Shown: in pieces, positions 19,153 to 28,400 of the stretch | Position numbering within the stretch: position 1 is the first letter of the stretch | Layout of the letters: every line of letters begins with the position of its first letter | From: Candidatus Aenigmatarchaeota archaeon | Lineage (GTDB): Archaea; Aenigmatarchaeota; Aenigmatarchaeia; CG10238-14; SCSR01 | Direction of reading: 5' to 3' | NCBI GenBank assembly: GCA_016177025.1 | Contig: JACOWB010000007.1 | Location: 71,751 to 109,221, forward strand | Length of the DNA stretch: 37,471 bases | Notes under the pieces: model-generated | Databases searched by the model: none | What the model was told of the DNA's origin: nothing | The model's input: only the letters and a program-made list of their open reading frames with translations | Translations under genes and position numbers: made by a program

Positions 19153-19791
19153 TTATTTTGCGGGAGCCTTGTCTGGCTTGGAAAATAACCAAACAATTAT
19201 CCCAGTGCCAACCACTAGGAGTATAATCGCCAAAGTAGTGGGACTTAGTCCACCTATAGAACCAAACAATTGCTTTGTGCTAATATTCAACCCTGGAAAG
19301 ATTGATGTCCCACCGCTCGCAACAAATACACCAAGAACAATCAGAACCAGTAACAACAAAAATAACCACAGCGTATTACCTTTCATTATATCATTAAAGT
19401 TTTCTGGTAGTATTTTACCACTTTGAAGCATACCCACAAAAATCAAAACAACAATAATAGTAAGAATCACAACTATAGCATTGCCTACAAAATTAGCTAG
19501 GAATGTGCTAAATGCTATGCCAACTGGCGTATACACCATGATGAATCCAGATGCGGCCAAAGCAATTATAGTCACAAGGTTTTTTTGAGCACCAAATACA
19601 CCTGTCTTTAATAGCAGTGCATACAGTACAGCGAACGAAAGCAGAAATGGAAGGTAAAACTGAAAGACACCGACGTCTTTCGCTATTTGGATTACATCTT
19701 GCAATCCTTGAGCAAATGCAACGGTAGAAAGCATCAAAACACTAAAAGCCAAACCCAAACCCAACTTTAAAATATCAGTTCTCATTTTCAA
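19153..19791 (-). CDS. Multi-TM membrane protein, tandem paralog family (copy 1), signal-like N-terminus
   Basis: FYLPFLLSFAVLYALLLKTGVFGAQKNLVTIIALAASGFIMVYTPVG. Confidence 0.7.
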   Translation of the reverse strand: MKMRTDILKLGLGLAFSVLMLSTVAFAQGLQDVIQIAKDVGVFQFYLPFLLSFAVLYALLLKTGVFGAQKNLVTIIALAASGFIMVYTPVGIAFSTFLANFVGNAIVVILTIIVVLIFVGMLQSGKILPENFNDIMKGNTLWLFLLLLVLIVLGVFVASGGTSIFPGLNISTKQLFGSIGGLSPTTLAIILLVVGTGIIVWLFSKPDKAPAK

Positions 19792-19827
19792 CTAACCATT
19801 AATTTAATCTTCAAAGATTTAAATATG

Positions 19828-20367
19828 CTACTTCGCAGCTCGAACTATCACAGCTATAATTCCAACCAAAACCAATAATGCTACTACAGAAAGGACCAGA
19901 TCCGACGAAAGATTAATGCCTATCCCTTTCGGGAACAACACCGTTGACAATCCGCTTGAGACTAGAATAACAACCCCCACTATAAGTGCAGTAACAATAA
20001 TTATCCCCCAGAAAGCTGGCCCCTTGAATTTATCACTCAAGCTTTTCGCCAAGTCCGGCGGGAAGAACATACCAGCCAAAACCAACGCTATCAACACAAT
20101 CAACGACACGCTGAATCCTTGAATGAAAAATGCCGACAACTTTGTTTCAATGTCAATGCCCAAAATTATTGGCGCAGCCCATACGAACAAGCTAATGACA
20201 AATGCGACAACAGCATTTACAGCAACATTCCTTTCAGGCTCCCCAAACAACTGCGCTCTTCTCAAACCGCCGTATATGATGGCGGCTGTCAGAATAAACG
20301 GCAATAAGAACGTGAAAAATCCCAATCCTTGAAGTTTCAAAATAGCTGTCTCGAAAAATGTCGGCAT
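19828..20367 (-). CDS. Multi-TM membrane protein, tandem paralog family (copy 2)
   Basis: FFTFLLPFILTAAIIYGGLRRAQLFGEPERNVAVNAVVAFVISLFVWAAPIILG. Confidence 0.7.
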   Translation of the reverse strand: MPTFFETAILKLQGLGFFTFLLPFILTAAIIYGGLRRAQLFGEPERNVAVNAVVAFVISLFVWAAPIILGIDIETKLSAFFIQGFSVSLIVLIALVLAGMFFPPDLAKSLSDKFKGPAFWGIIIVTALIVGVVILVSSGLSTVLFPKGIGINLSSDLVLSVVALLVLVGIIAVIVRAAK

Positions 20368-20918
20368 TATTTAGCCTCCTTGCCACCGGCTATCGCAACG
20401 ATTAGAATTATAATAAACACCACAGTTAAAACGCCTGCCAAAGCGCCCAGATCCGACGGCACTCTCAAACTGGAAAACACATTTTTTAAGGAGCCGCCTA
20501 TAATCGAAAACAATCCAGCCCCTACAGCTGCGGCTATTACAGCCCACAAAAGCCAGGTAAATGGTCCTGGCGGTTTGAAGATTTCACCTAATTTTTCCAT
20601 CATGTTGGGATAAAAGAAACTCCCGATTAAAAATGCCATTACAAGCACTAGAATGAAAACAGCACCTTGAGTCAGAAATGCTGTCAGAGGCTGGGCTATG
20701 CTGACCCCAACAATTACAGGCAGACCAAATATCAGCAAACCGGCAGATACCGATATGATGCCGATGATTACAGGCGACTCGCCCAAAACTTTGGTTTTAG
20801 TCAGAACAGCATAAAGCAATGTCGTGAACAGGATAAAAGGCAATAGGAAATTGTAAAATCCCACATCAACTAAACGCTCAACGGCAATCTGGAAAATGTT
20901 AACCATTCTATCTTTCAA
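20367..20918 (-). CDS. Multi-TM membrane protein, tandem paralog family (copy 3)
   Basis: FYNFLLPFILFTTLLYAVLTKTKVLGESPVIIGIISVSAGLLIFGLPVIVG. Confidence 0.7.
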   Translation of the reverse strand: MKDRMVNIFQIAVERLVDVGFYNFLLPFILFTTLLYAVLTKTKVLGESPVIIGIISVSAGLLIFGLPVIVGVSIAQPLTAFLTQGAVFILVLVMAFLIGSFFYPNMMEKLGEIFKPPGPFTWLLWAVIAAAVGAGLFSIIGGSLKNVFSSLRVPSDLGALAGVLTVVFIIILIVAIAGGKEAK

Positions 20919-20950
20919 TAATTTGTGTTAGTAAAAATTTAAACATACTG

Positions 20951-21469
20951 TTAAGCTATCAGACGTCTGTTCTTCAGATAAATGTATTTTCTCTCATCTT
21001 CAATATCCTTCAATCTTTTCGCTATTTCCGCCCTCTTTCCAATGCTTTGTCCGCCCAAGCCGAAAACTCCTCCAGAATGGAACTGCTTCAAGAGTTTCTC
21101 TTCCTCTTTTGCCAGGTTCTTTAATTTCTGTTCATCGTTCGTGCCAACCTTTACCGCAGTATTGTGTCCCCATTTGATGATTCCGATGAAAAATAAAATT
21201 ATCACACCGCCCAAAGCTATTACCGCACCAGCTATACCTATCTGGAATAAATATGATGCAAGAAACTGGAAGACGCTAGGTTGGACAGCATAAATCATTA
21301 TTGTCAACCCGAGCGAGATCAAGACATAAACAAAAGCATTACTGCCCAATATCCCTGTCTTTTTTAGAGCAAACAAAAGCACGGTGAAGATTATCAGGAA
21401 AGGAATCACTAAAGTTATCAGCATGTTCGTTAAATTCGGCGAAAGAAGATTTTCTATCGGGAAAGCCAT
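20951..21469 (-). CDS. Multi-TM membrane protein, tandem paralog family (copy 4, divergent, basic/charged C-terminal tail)
   Basis: MLITLVIPFLIIFTVLLFALKKTGILGSNAFVYVLISLGLTIMIYAVQP. Confidence 0.68.
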   Translation of the reverse strand: MAFPIENLLSPNLTNMLITLVIPFLIIFTVLLFALKKTGILGSNAFVYVLISLGLTIMIYAVQPSVFQFLASYLFQIGIAGAVIALGGVIILFFIGIIKWGHNTAVKVGTNDEQKLKNLAKEEEKLLKQFHSGGVFGLGGQSIGKRAEIAKRLKDIEDERKYIYLKNRRLIA

Positions 21470-21500
21470 AACATCTAATTATAATTTGTTTGAGTAAAAC

Positions 21501-22163
21501 TTAAGCTTCTCTCTTCAATCTCTGTACAAGGTCGGTCAATGCCCTGACAGATTCAATCAATGCAGGCAACGTCTCTTTAAACGCCTTCTCCAAGCCGGCC
21601 ATTCTTGTCTCTATGTCACTTACACCTTCCTTGAACGTTTCTATTTTGCTCAATATCTGCGTCTGCTCGGCATTCCTCAAGCTCATTATCTCATTTATCC
21701 TGTCGCCAACTTCCTGTATCCTTCTTTCAATCTCCTGAGCCTTGACAGAGAATTCGGTAATCTTCTGGGTCACATCCCCCATTCTCGCCTGGACAACATA
21801 ATCAACATATTCTTCCGTGGGATAATTCTGCTGGTAGCCTTGGTAGTATTCTTGTGGTAATGAAGTTTCAGGAATCTGTGGTGTTTGTTGCTGTTGTCTT
21901 GGTATAATGTCTTCCAGTGTAGGCAATGCAGGTTCGCTTCTCGGATATTCTGCAGGGTTTTCTGTCCGTGCAGGTTCGGATGCGGCAAACCTTAAAGATT
22001 GTGTCAATGCGTTATCAATCTCTTCTGGTGAGTAGCCTTCTTTTCTTAGAACATCGATAACTTCCACTTCAGAAAAGCCCCTGCCAGTAAGGTCCCTCAC
22101 TCTTTCAACAGGTATAGTTCCCTTGCCTTTAGCCAAAGGATTCTTCAAAAAGGGTAAAGCCAT
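21501..22163 (-). CDS. Coiled-coil protein with N-terminal UBA-like helical segment
   Basis: VERVRDLTGRGFSEVEVIDVLRKEGYSPEEIDNALTQSL then P/Q-rich linker then long heptad region. Confidence 0.65.
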   Translation of the reverse strand: MALPFLKNPLAKGKGTIPVERVRDLTGRGFSEVEVIDVLRKEGYSPEEIDNALTQSLRFAASEPARTENPAEYPRSEPALPTLEDIIPRQQQQTPQIPETSLPQEYYQGYQQNYPTEEYVDYVVQARMGDVTQKITEFSVKAQEIERRIQEVGDRINEIMSLRNAEQTQILSKIETFKEGVSDIETRMAGLEKAFKETLPALIESVRALTDLVQRLKREA

Positions 22164-22222
22164 TATTTCACTTATATTAATTACATCTTAAGTAAACATA
22201 AATCTAAGCTTTGCAGATTAAT

Positions 22223-22636
22223 ATGAAAACGAAACTGGCAATCTTAATAATATTGTCTGGTGTGCTCTTGGCATCTTACTACCTGCCATCTAAGCTAAGC
22301 GGTGGTGGAAGTGCCATTGATGAAAATAAAACTGTGAAAGAAGTTGAAATGGCCATAACTCATGGCGGATATATGCCCAATGACATAACAGTAAACCTCG
22401 GTGATACGGTCAGAATTTTAGCAATAACAACCGACCCCTCGCATAATCATGGAATTGCCATTGACGGATTCAGAGTCAATAAGGTGGTTTCGAAGACGTC
22501 TCCTTCAAACCCTGAAATAATAGAGTTCATTGCAGACAAGCCGGGAATATTTGAAATTTATTGTAAGAGCTGTTCTAGTGGTCCGATTGGTTCTCATCCG
22601 TGGCTGAAAGGCACATTGGAGGTTTTGCCTTACTGA
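22223..22636 (+). CDS. Membrane-anchored cupredoxin-domain protein
   Basis: N-terminal TM, then GGYMPNDITVNLGDTVRI...DPSHNHGIAID...FIADKPGIFEIYCKSCSSGPIGSHPWLKGTLEV (CoxII/plastocyanin-like). Confidence 0.75.
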   Translation: MKTKLAILIILSGVLLASYYLPSKLSGGGSAIDENKTVKEVEMAITHGGYMPNDITVNLGDTVRILAITTDPSHNHGIAIDGFRVNKVVSKTSPSNPEIIEFIADKPGIFEIYCKSCSSGPIGSHPWLKGTLEVLPY

Positions 22637-23061
22637 GTCTTTTTTATTTTAGGCGCCCTGTTCTCGATCATCTTTTCTACTTCGTCTTTCGTCGTGAATT
22701 TGGCAGTAATAGGGTTTATCAGATCAATGAAAGTTTCCATCTGCTTCAGCTCTCTCTTGGTAGCAGTCTTGGACAATTCCTTGCTGACCCTCAGAATTTC
22801 ACCTTCTATATTCACAAGTTTCTCCGACACGGTTACAATCCTGTTGCCTATTTTTTCAAGAGCGAGTTTTAAATCATTCAGTTGTGTCAGTGTGTTCTCT
22901 TGAATCGATTCGATGGAGCTTTCTATCCTGTCTGCTCTCTGCTCTATAATCCTGATTCTTCTCGTGCTTTCATTCATCCTCTTTACAAGTTCCGAACTCA
23001 GCTTTTCATCTTCTTCGCCATGTCGTTCGAAAGGCAATGTGGGAAGGGAAGGGAGAGCCAT
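22630..23061 (-). CDS. Coiled-coil protein
   Basis: 143 aa, heptad-rich (RRIRIIEQRADRIESSIESIQENTLTQLNDLKLALEKIGNRIVTVSEKL). Confidence 0.65.
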   Translation of the reverse strand: MALPSLPTLPFERHGEEDEKLSSELVKRMNESTRRIRIIEQRADRIESSIESIQENTLTQLNDLKLALEKIGNRIVTVSEKLVNIEGEILRVSKELSKTATKRELKQMETFIDLINPITAKFTTKDEVEKMIENRAPKIKKTQ

Positions 23062-23105
23062 TATAAAAGATTTGTTTAACTACGCAAATAAATTAAGTAG
23101 GTGAA

Positions 23106-25346
23106 TTGTTGGCTGTCGAATATGATGTTGTTGATGGTGCGTTGAGAATCAACTGCATGAATTGGGCCATTGCGCCGAGCATAGAGGATTCGGATGCGAC
23201 CATGGCTATTGTTATCGACACGCTATTGAAAGCGAGAGATGCTGATAGAATTGTTCTGATAGAAACCCGTGAAAATGAGTATGACGCAGAACAGACCAAA
23301 ATGCTGCGCGAGATTGCAGACGCGTACAACAGAATATTGAACATCGACAAAGTCATAAGTTTGAAAAATTTCGGCCCGCCTCAATGCGAAAAACTTTTCT
23401 CAAAAAGGTTGGCAGATTTGCAGTTTCTAATTTTAGAAATTCTGAGAAAAGACCCCATAGGAGCCTATTTGCGAACAGTGAAAATGGTCAATGCGAACAA
23501 AGTGCTGGAAGGCACCGCACCATTTGAGCAGAAGGTTTGTTTCACACAGTATCTTGATAATTCTCTGATTCCTATAAAAAACATTCTTGAGGGGTGCACA
23601 TTGATTCAGAAGGCTTTGCCGATTCTACAGAATTACCAGATAGGCAGCAGGGACATATATCGGGAGATATTCTCCCCGACAGTCAGGCCAAACTTCATGC
23701 TGACAAAATTCATGCTCGCAATTCCGAAAGGCTCGCGATTGCTGGCCAAGTATTCTCTTGCAGGCGCTGATGTTGAGATATACAAAATGCCGACAAAAGT
23801 CCGCCACTTGTACCACATCACTCCGAAAGAGTTCGTTTTGACTGACGAGAAGTACACGATATTGGATTCCGCCCGAAGATATCTCGCCGCCCACATACCG
23901 ACAGAAGCAGAAGCTGTAGAGCCAGAAAGGTCAAGAGAGCTTTTCAAAAACTTGGGCAGAGATTTAATCAGAGACATATCAAGAAGCATGAACGTAAATC
24001 TTACTGCAGCCGAAATAGAAGAGCTCGCCATAATACTATCAAGATACACGGCAGGCTACGGAATTTTGGAGCTCTTGCTATCTGACGAGAAGATTCAGGA
24101 TATATTTATCAACGCTCCTATAGGATCGACTCCAATCTACATCAATCATTCAGATTTCGAGGAATGCGAAACGAATCTAATGCCCACAAGCGAAGACGCG
24201 GAATCATGGGCAACGAGATTCAGATTATACTCGGGAAGGCCGTTAGACGAATCCAATCCGGTCCTTGATACTGAACTGATAGTGCCTGGCGGAAGGGCGC
24301 GAGTCGCAGCAATTACAAGAACATTGTCGCCGGAAGGACTGGCGTTTGCGTTCAGGCGACACAGGGAAAAGCCATGGACATTTCCATTGTTCGTCAAGAA
24401 CAAAATGTTCGATTCATTGTATGCAGGCCTTATGAGTTTTATAGTCGACGGAGGAAGGGCGCTTCTTGTTGCAGGCGGCCGTGGTTCAGGGAAGACGTCT
24501 GTCTTGAATTCTTTGATACTTGAAATAATGCCAAAGTTCAGGGTTCTTGTCACGGAAGATACGTTGGAAATATCAGTGCCGCAGCTTCGAAGCTTGGGAT
24601 ATAATATCGAAAGGATGAAATCGCGTTCTGTGATTACGAAAGTTGAGACCGAGCTTCCTGCCGATGAGGCATTGAGAACTGCATTGAGACTGGGCGATTC
24701 GGTTTTGATAATCGGGGAAGTCAGGAGTGTTGAGGCGATCGCGCTTTTTGAGGCAATGAGGATTGGCGCCATGGCAAATGTCGTTGCCGGCACTGTTCAC
24801 GGCGAATCGGCATACGGAGTCTATGACAGGGTTGTGCATGATCTTGGCGTGCCGCCTACAAGCTTCAAAGCGCTGGACTTGATTACAATATGCAACCAGT
24901 TGAAATCGCCTGACGGTCTGCACAGATTCAGAAGAGTGACGGAAGTTACTGAGGTCAGGAAGCAATGGAAAAATGATCCTTTGGATGAAGGAGGGTTTGT
25001 CAATTTGATGGAGTATTCAGCTAGGGAAGACAGGCTGAAACCGACTGATGTTTTGATTGACGGCGAGTCGCAGGTTCTGAACGAAATTGCCCGAAGAGTA
25101 AGGGAATGGCATGGGCATTGGGATGCCGTCTGGGACAACATTATGTTAAGGACAAAGATAAAGGAGACGATGGTCGAACTCGCAGCCAAAACCGGCAAGG
25201 ATCTGCTTTTGGAGGCCGACCAGGTCGTAGAATCCAACTCAATGTTTCATCTGATTTCAGAGCAAGTCAGGCAAGAAGTTGGATCTATGGACTCTAAGAT
25301 GATATATGACAAGTGGCTGGAGTGGTTTAAGAAAAGAATTACTTGA
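23106..25346 (+). CDS. Type II/IV secretion system (TadA/VirB11/ArlI-family) ATPase
   Basis: Walker A VAGGRGSGKTSVLNSL, Asp box VLVTEDTLEI, Walker B-like SVLIIGEVRSVEA, His box GTVHGESAYGVYDRVVHDLGVPPTSF; about 250-aa distinctive N-terminal domain; TTG start. Confidence 0.93.
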   Translation: MLAVEYDVVDGALRINCMNWAIAPSIEDSDATMAIVIDTLLKARDADRIVLIETRENEYDAEQTKMLREIADAYNRILNIDKVISLKNFGPPQCEKLFSKRLADLQFLILEILRKDPIGAYLRTVKMVNANKVLEGTAPFEQKVCFTQYLDNSLIPIKNILEGCTLIQKALPILQNYQIGSRDIYREIFSPTVRPNFMLTKFMLAIPKGSRLLAKYSLAGADVEIYKMPTKVRHLYHITPKEFVLTDEKYTILDSARRYLAAHIPTEAEAVEPERSRELFKNLGRDLIRDISRSMNVNLTAAEIEELAIILSRYTAGYGILELLLSDEKIQDIFINAPIGSTPIYINHSDFEECETNLMPTSEDAESWATRFRLYSGRPLDESNPVLDTELIVPGGRARVAAITRTLSPEGLAFAFRRHREKPWTFPLFVKNKMFDSLYAGLMSFIVDGGRALLVAGGRGSGKTSVLNSLILEIMPKFRVLVTEDTLEISVPQLRSLGYNIERMKSRSVITKVETELPADEALRTALRLGDSVLIIGEVRSVEAIALFEAMRIGAMANVVAGTVHGESAYGVYDRVVHDLGVPPTSFKALDLITICNQLKSPDGLHRFRRVTEVTEVRKQWKNDPLDEGGFVNLMEYSAREDRLKPTDVLIDGESQVLNEIARRVREWHGHWDAVWDNIMLRTKIKETMVELAAKTGKDLLLEADQVVESNSMFHLISEQVRQEVGSMDSKMIYDKWLEWFKKRIT

Positions 25347-25366
25347 GGAAAAATAAAATAATATAC

Positions 25367-25714
25367 ATGAAAAAAGCGGTAGCAATTCCTTATGTGATCG
25401 CGCTTATACTCGGTATAATAGTTGTTGGAATATTGGGTTACTGGTTTGTCTCGCAAGGCGGTAAAACTATAGGCAGTGGATCAGCTGCTGAGTGCGAAAC
25501 GTTAAAGTTCAATTATTGCAAAGGATTTGTACAATGGGACACAAAATGCGGAGTAATAGCGCCAGGTATTACAGAATGTAATTCTTGCGGTAATGGTAAA
25601 ATTGACACTCCCTTAGGTGAAGAGTGTGATCCGCCAAACTCAATTAAAGACGAAGGAGATTGCTTTTATATATGCCAAGATAGTTGTAAGTGGGGTGGTG
25701 AAATTTGCCCATAG
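25367..25714 (+). CDS. Pilin-like protein, C-x7-C family, with DUF4215-like Cys repeat at C-terminus
   Basis: MKKAVAIPYVIALILGIIVVGILGYWFVSQGG; ECETLKFNYC; CGNGKIDTPLGEECDPPNS. Confidence 0.7.
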   Translation: MKKAVAIPYVIALILGIIVVGILGYWFVSQGGKTIGSGSAAECETLKFNYCKGFVQWDTKCGVIAPGITECNSCGNGKIDTPLGEECDPPNSIKDEGDCFYICQDSCKWGGEICP

Positions 25715-25995
25715 AATTCAGAAAGGCCGTTGCCATCCCTTATATAATTATGCTTATTCTCGGCATCATAGCGATTGGTATTTTCGCATATTGGTTAGTT
25801 AGTCAAGCGAACAAGACAACAGAAACTGGGTCTAGTGCTGAGTGCCAAGCTAGAGCTTTCAGCTATTGCGTTCAATGGCAAGTTAAAGGCGGTTTTGTAG
25901 GTCCTGCGTTTGAATGGGGCGATTGCGGCAATGAGAAATTAAAGTATGAATTCAGCAAATCCAAATGCGAAGAATTAGGTATAGAAATCAAATGA
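25705..25995 (+). CDS. Pilin-like protein, C-x7-C family
   Basis: MPIEFRKAVAIPYIIMLILGIIAIGIFAYWLVSQ; ECQARAFSYC; TTG start overlapping previous gene. Confidence 0.68.
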   Translation: MPIEFRKAVAIPYIIMLILGIIAIGIFAYWLVSQANKTTETGSSAECQARAFSYCVQWQVKGGFVGPAFEWGDCGNEKLKYEFSKSKCEELGIEIK

Positions 25996-26000
25996 TATTT

Positions 26001-26285
26001 ATGAAAAAAGCAGCGATGCCAGTACCATACATAATAGCTCTAATAATCGGCGTTGTTGTAGTCGCAGTTCTCGCATATTGGTTTGTTTCTTCTGGTGGTA
26101 AAGGGGCTGCTATAGGCACAGAAGCAGAGTGCAATGCAAGAAAAGTAGAATTCTGTGCAACACAAACTCCAGATTCTTTAAGCAAAGCTCAAGCAGTGTG
26201 CAAAACTGGTGACGAGTTCTTTACCGATTCCACCAAACGGAAAGAATACTGCGGTAGAATAATTCCCGACTGGAAAGAAACTTAA
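26001..26285 (+). CDS. Pilin-like protein, C-x7-C family
   Basis: MKKAAMPVPYIIALIIGVVVVAVLAYWFVSSGG; ECNARKVEFC. Confidence 0.7.
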   Translation: MKKAAMPVPYIIALIIGVVVVAVLAYWFVSSGGKGAAIGTEAECNARKVEFCATQTPDSLSKAQAVCKTGDEFFTDSTKRKEYCGRIIPDWKET

Positions 26286-26311
26286 TCCTTCTCGAAACCA
26301 AATTCTAATTA

Positions 26312-28273
26312 ATGCCAGTAATTTCCAGAGAATATGAAAAATTCCTTAGGGAGGAGCAACTAGCCAAGAAGCTCTCTCGATACGAGAGATTGTGCAGCAT
26401 ATCAGAGAAGACACTTCCCCTGTCCCCATTCAAAGGTCTCGGACAAAAATACAAAGAATCAATAGAGTTTTCGCATCTAAAAATAACGCCAAAAGGCGCA
26501 TTCTCGCTTTCGATTCTAGCCACGTTATCGGTCTTTTCGATATCCTTAATAGGATTGGTGCTGTTGAATTCTTTCACCTTATCATCCATCATTCTGTCTC
26601 TTTTACTCGCTGCAATAGCTCTTTTCTTTCTCATCATTTATCCTAACCACTATGCGACAGTATTCAGGATAAACGCATCATCGGAAATGGTGCTCGCTAC
26701 AATCTATATGAGCATTTCAATGCATATTTCGCCCAATCTCGAGAATGCCATAAAGTTTGCTTCAAGGAATTTGAAAGGAGCCCTCTCTGTTGATCTCCGG
26801 GAATTGTTATGGGACGTTTACACCAGAAAATATGATCGCATAGAAGAGGCAATGGATTCTTTTATAAACAAATGGAAGCAGGAAAGCAAAGAATTCTCCG
26901 AATCCATCTATCTAATCAAGAATTCAGGCGCCGAATCTCAGGCGAAAAGAGAGAGGTTCCTTGACGAGGCAGTCTCAGTCATGTTGGACGGCACCAAAGA
27001 AAGAATGAGGTTATACTCCCGCCAGCTGAAGGAGCCAGTGACGGTTTTAAATGCATTGGGAATATTGCTGCCTATAATCGGGTTGGTGTTCTTTCCTATA
27101 GTCAGCTTGTTTCTTCCGGAATTGATACAGCCCATTTTCCTGGCTCTGGGATATGACTTTTTCTTGCCACTTATAGTTTTCCTCTTTATGAACAGTTATC
27201 TGGAGAAGAGGCCGTACAGCCTGCACCAGCCGGATTTGAGCAAGCATCCGGATTTCTTCACGGTCAAATTCTCCGAAAAGCCCTACACGATACCTCTGAT
27301 AGTTTCTCTCCCATTAATAGCATTCGGACTGTTCAACATCATCGGCAAGAAGGAACTTTTTAGTTTTGCCCTGCTTTCATATTCGATGATGATTACATTA
27401 GGCTTGTTTCTCGGGATAATGTCATACGGATACCTCTCCGTGAAGAGAAAGCTGAAAATCAGAAGAGAGATATCAGATATAGAAAATGAGTTTGCCGGGT
27501 CTCTGTTTCAATTGGGCAGCATGATACTGCGTGGAATTCCGTTGGAAACAGCGTTAAGAAGAATGAAAGGGGAGATTAAGAACCTGAAGATCGCGCAATT
27601 CTTCGACAAGATACTCTATAACATAGAAACATTCGGATTGACGTTTGAAAATGCCGTTTTTGATAAAAAATACGGTGCGATCAATTTCTATCCTTCAAGA
27701 ATAATCGAGTCTGCGATGCATGTAATAGTCGAGACTTCGAAAAAAGGGATGCAGAGCGCGTCGAAAGCCATGGTCATAATTTCCAAATACCTGAAGGATA
27801 TGCATGAAGTCGACGAGGATTTGAAGAATATGCTCGAAGAAGTCACGTCGACGATGAACATACAGAGCGTCATTCTCGCGCCATTGAGTGCAGGTGTAGT
27901 TGTTACCATCGCGGCTATAATGACAAGGCTTCTGGTGTCTTTGGGCGAAGCCTTGAACTCCATCTATTCGAGCGTAGGATCCGCATTGGGTCCTGCCGGT
28001 GATGTGGGCACTGGTGTCATATCATCCATAGTCAACCTCAGCGCAATCATACCAATCCACGGCTTCCAGCTTATTGTCGGCATATATCTCGTCGAGATAG
28101 TGACTATAATCGGAATCACTCTTAGCACTATTACAAACGGTGATGAAAGTTTGCTGAAAAGACTTACAGTTTCCAAGGTTCTGTTATATAGCGGCATAGT
28201 CTATTTCATAACATTGCTCTTGACATACTTTCTATTCACTTCGGTGATATCAATAGAGAAGTTAATAGTCTGA
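26312..28273 (+). CDS. TadC/ArlJ-like (T2SS F-domain) pilus assembly membrane protein
   Basis: 653-aa multi-TM protein downstream of the ATPase; F-domain-like FAGSLFQLGSMILRGIPLETALRRMKGEI... and MHVIVETSKKGMQSASKAMVIISKYLKDMHEVDEDLKNMLEEVTSTM. Confidence 0.82.
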   Translation: MPVISREYEKFLREEQLAKKLSRYERLCSISEKTLPLSPFKGLGQKYKESIEFSHLKITPKGAFSLSILATLSVFSISLIGLVLLNSFTLSSIILSLLLAAIALFFLIIYPNHYATVFRINASSEMVLATIYMSISMHISPNLENAIKFASRNLKGALSVDLRELLWDVYTRKYDRIEEAMDSFINKWKQESKEFSESIYLIKNSGAESQAKRERFLDEAVSVMLDGTKERMRLYSRQLKEPVTVLNALGILLPIIGLVFFPIVSLFLPELIQPIFLALGYDFFLPLIVFLFMNSYLEKRPYSLHQPDLSKHPDFFTVKFSEKPYTIPLIVSLPLIAFGLFNIIGKKELFSFALLSYSMMITLGLFLGIMSYGYLSVKRKLKIRREISDIENEFAGSLFQLGSMILRGIPLETALRRMKGEIKNLKIAQFFDKILYNIETFGLTFENAVFDKKYGAINFYPSRIIESAMHVIVETSKKGMQSASKAMVIISKYLKDMHEVDEDLKNMLEEVTSTMNIQSVILAPLSAGVVVTIAAIMTRLLVSLGEALNSIYSSVGSALGPAGDVGTGVISSIVNLSAIIPIHGFQLIVGIYLVEIVTIIGITLSTITNGDESLLKRLTVSKVLLYSGIVYFITLLLTYFLFTSVISIEKLIV

Positions 28274-28289
28274 GATATAAAATAAAATT

Positions 28290-28400
28290 ATGAAGAAAGC
28301 CATCAGCTCGTTTATAATGTGGTTCATAATCATGCTGGCGATAACTTTGGTGATTCTCCTTTCTGCGTATAAACTTTCACAAAGTTTCGGAGGCGGTTAA
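28290..28400 (+). CDS. 36-aa micro-pilin-like membrane peptide (absent from supplied ORF track)
   Basis: MKKAISSFIMWFIIMLAITLVILLSAYKLSQSFGGG*, KKA plus single hydrophobic helix; stop abuts the GTG of the next gene. Confidence 0.6.
   Translation: MKKAISSFIMWFIIMLAITLVILLSAYKLSQSFGGG

Noticed and set aside
22600-22872. ORFs opposite the coiled-coil gene 22630-23061 (also 22694-22903 and 22882-23079)
   Set aside because: The heptad-rich minus-strand product is more plausible; plus-strand products are Phe/Ser-rich shadow ORFs.
24146-24793. Long antisense ORF (215 aa) opposite the secretion ATPase
   Set aside because: Lies entirely inside a clearly conserved coding sequence on the other strand; Ser/Pro-rich translation typical of antisense shadow ORFs.
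25343-25366. Upstream start for the first pilin-like ORF (MRKNKIIY...)
   Set aside because: The start overlaps the ATPase stop, and the internal ATG at 25367 gives MKKAVAIPY, matching the sibling proteins.
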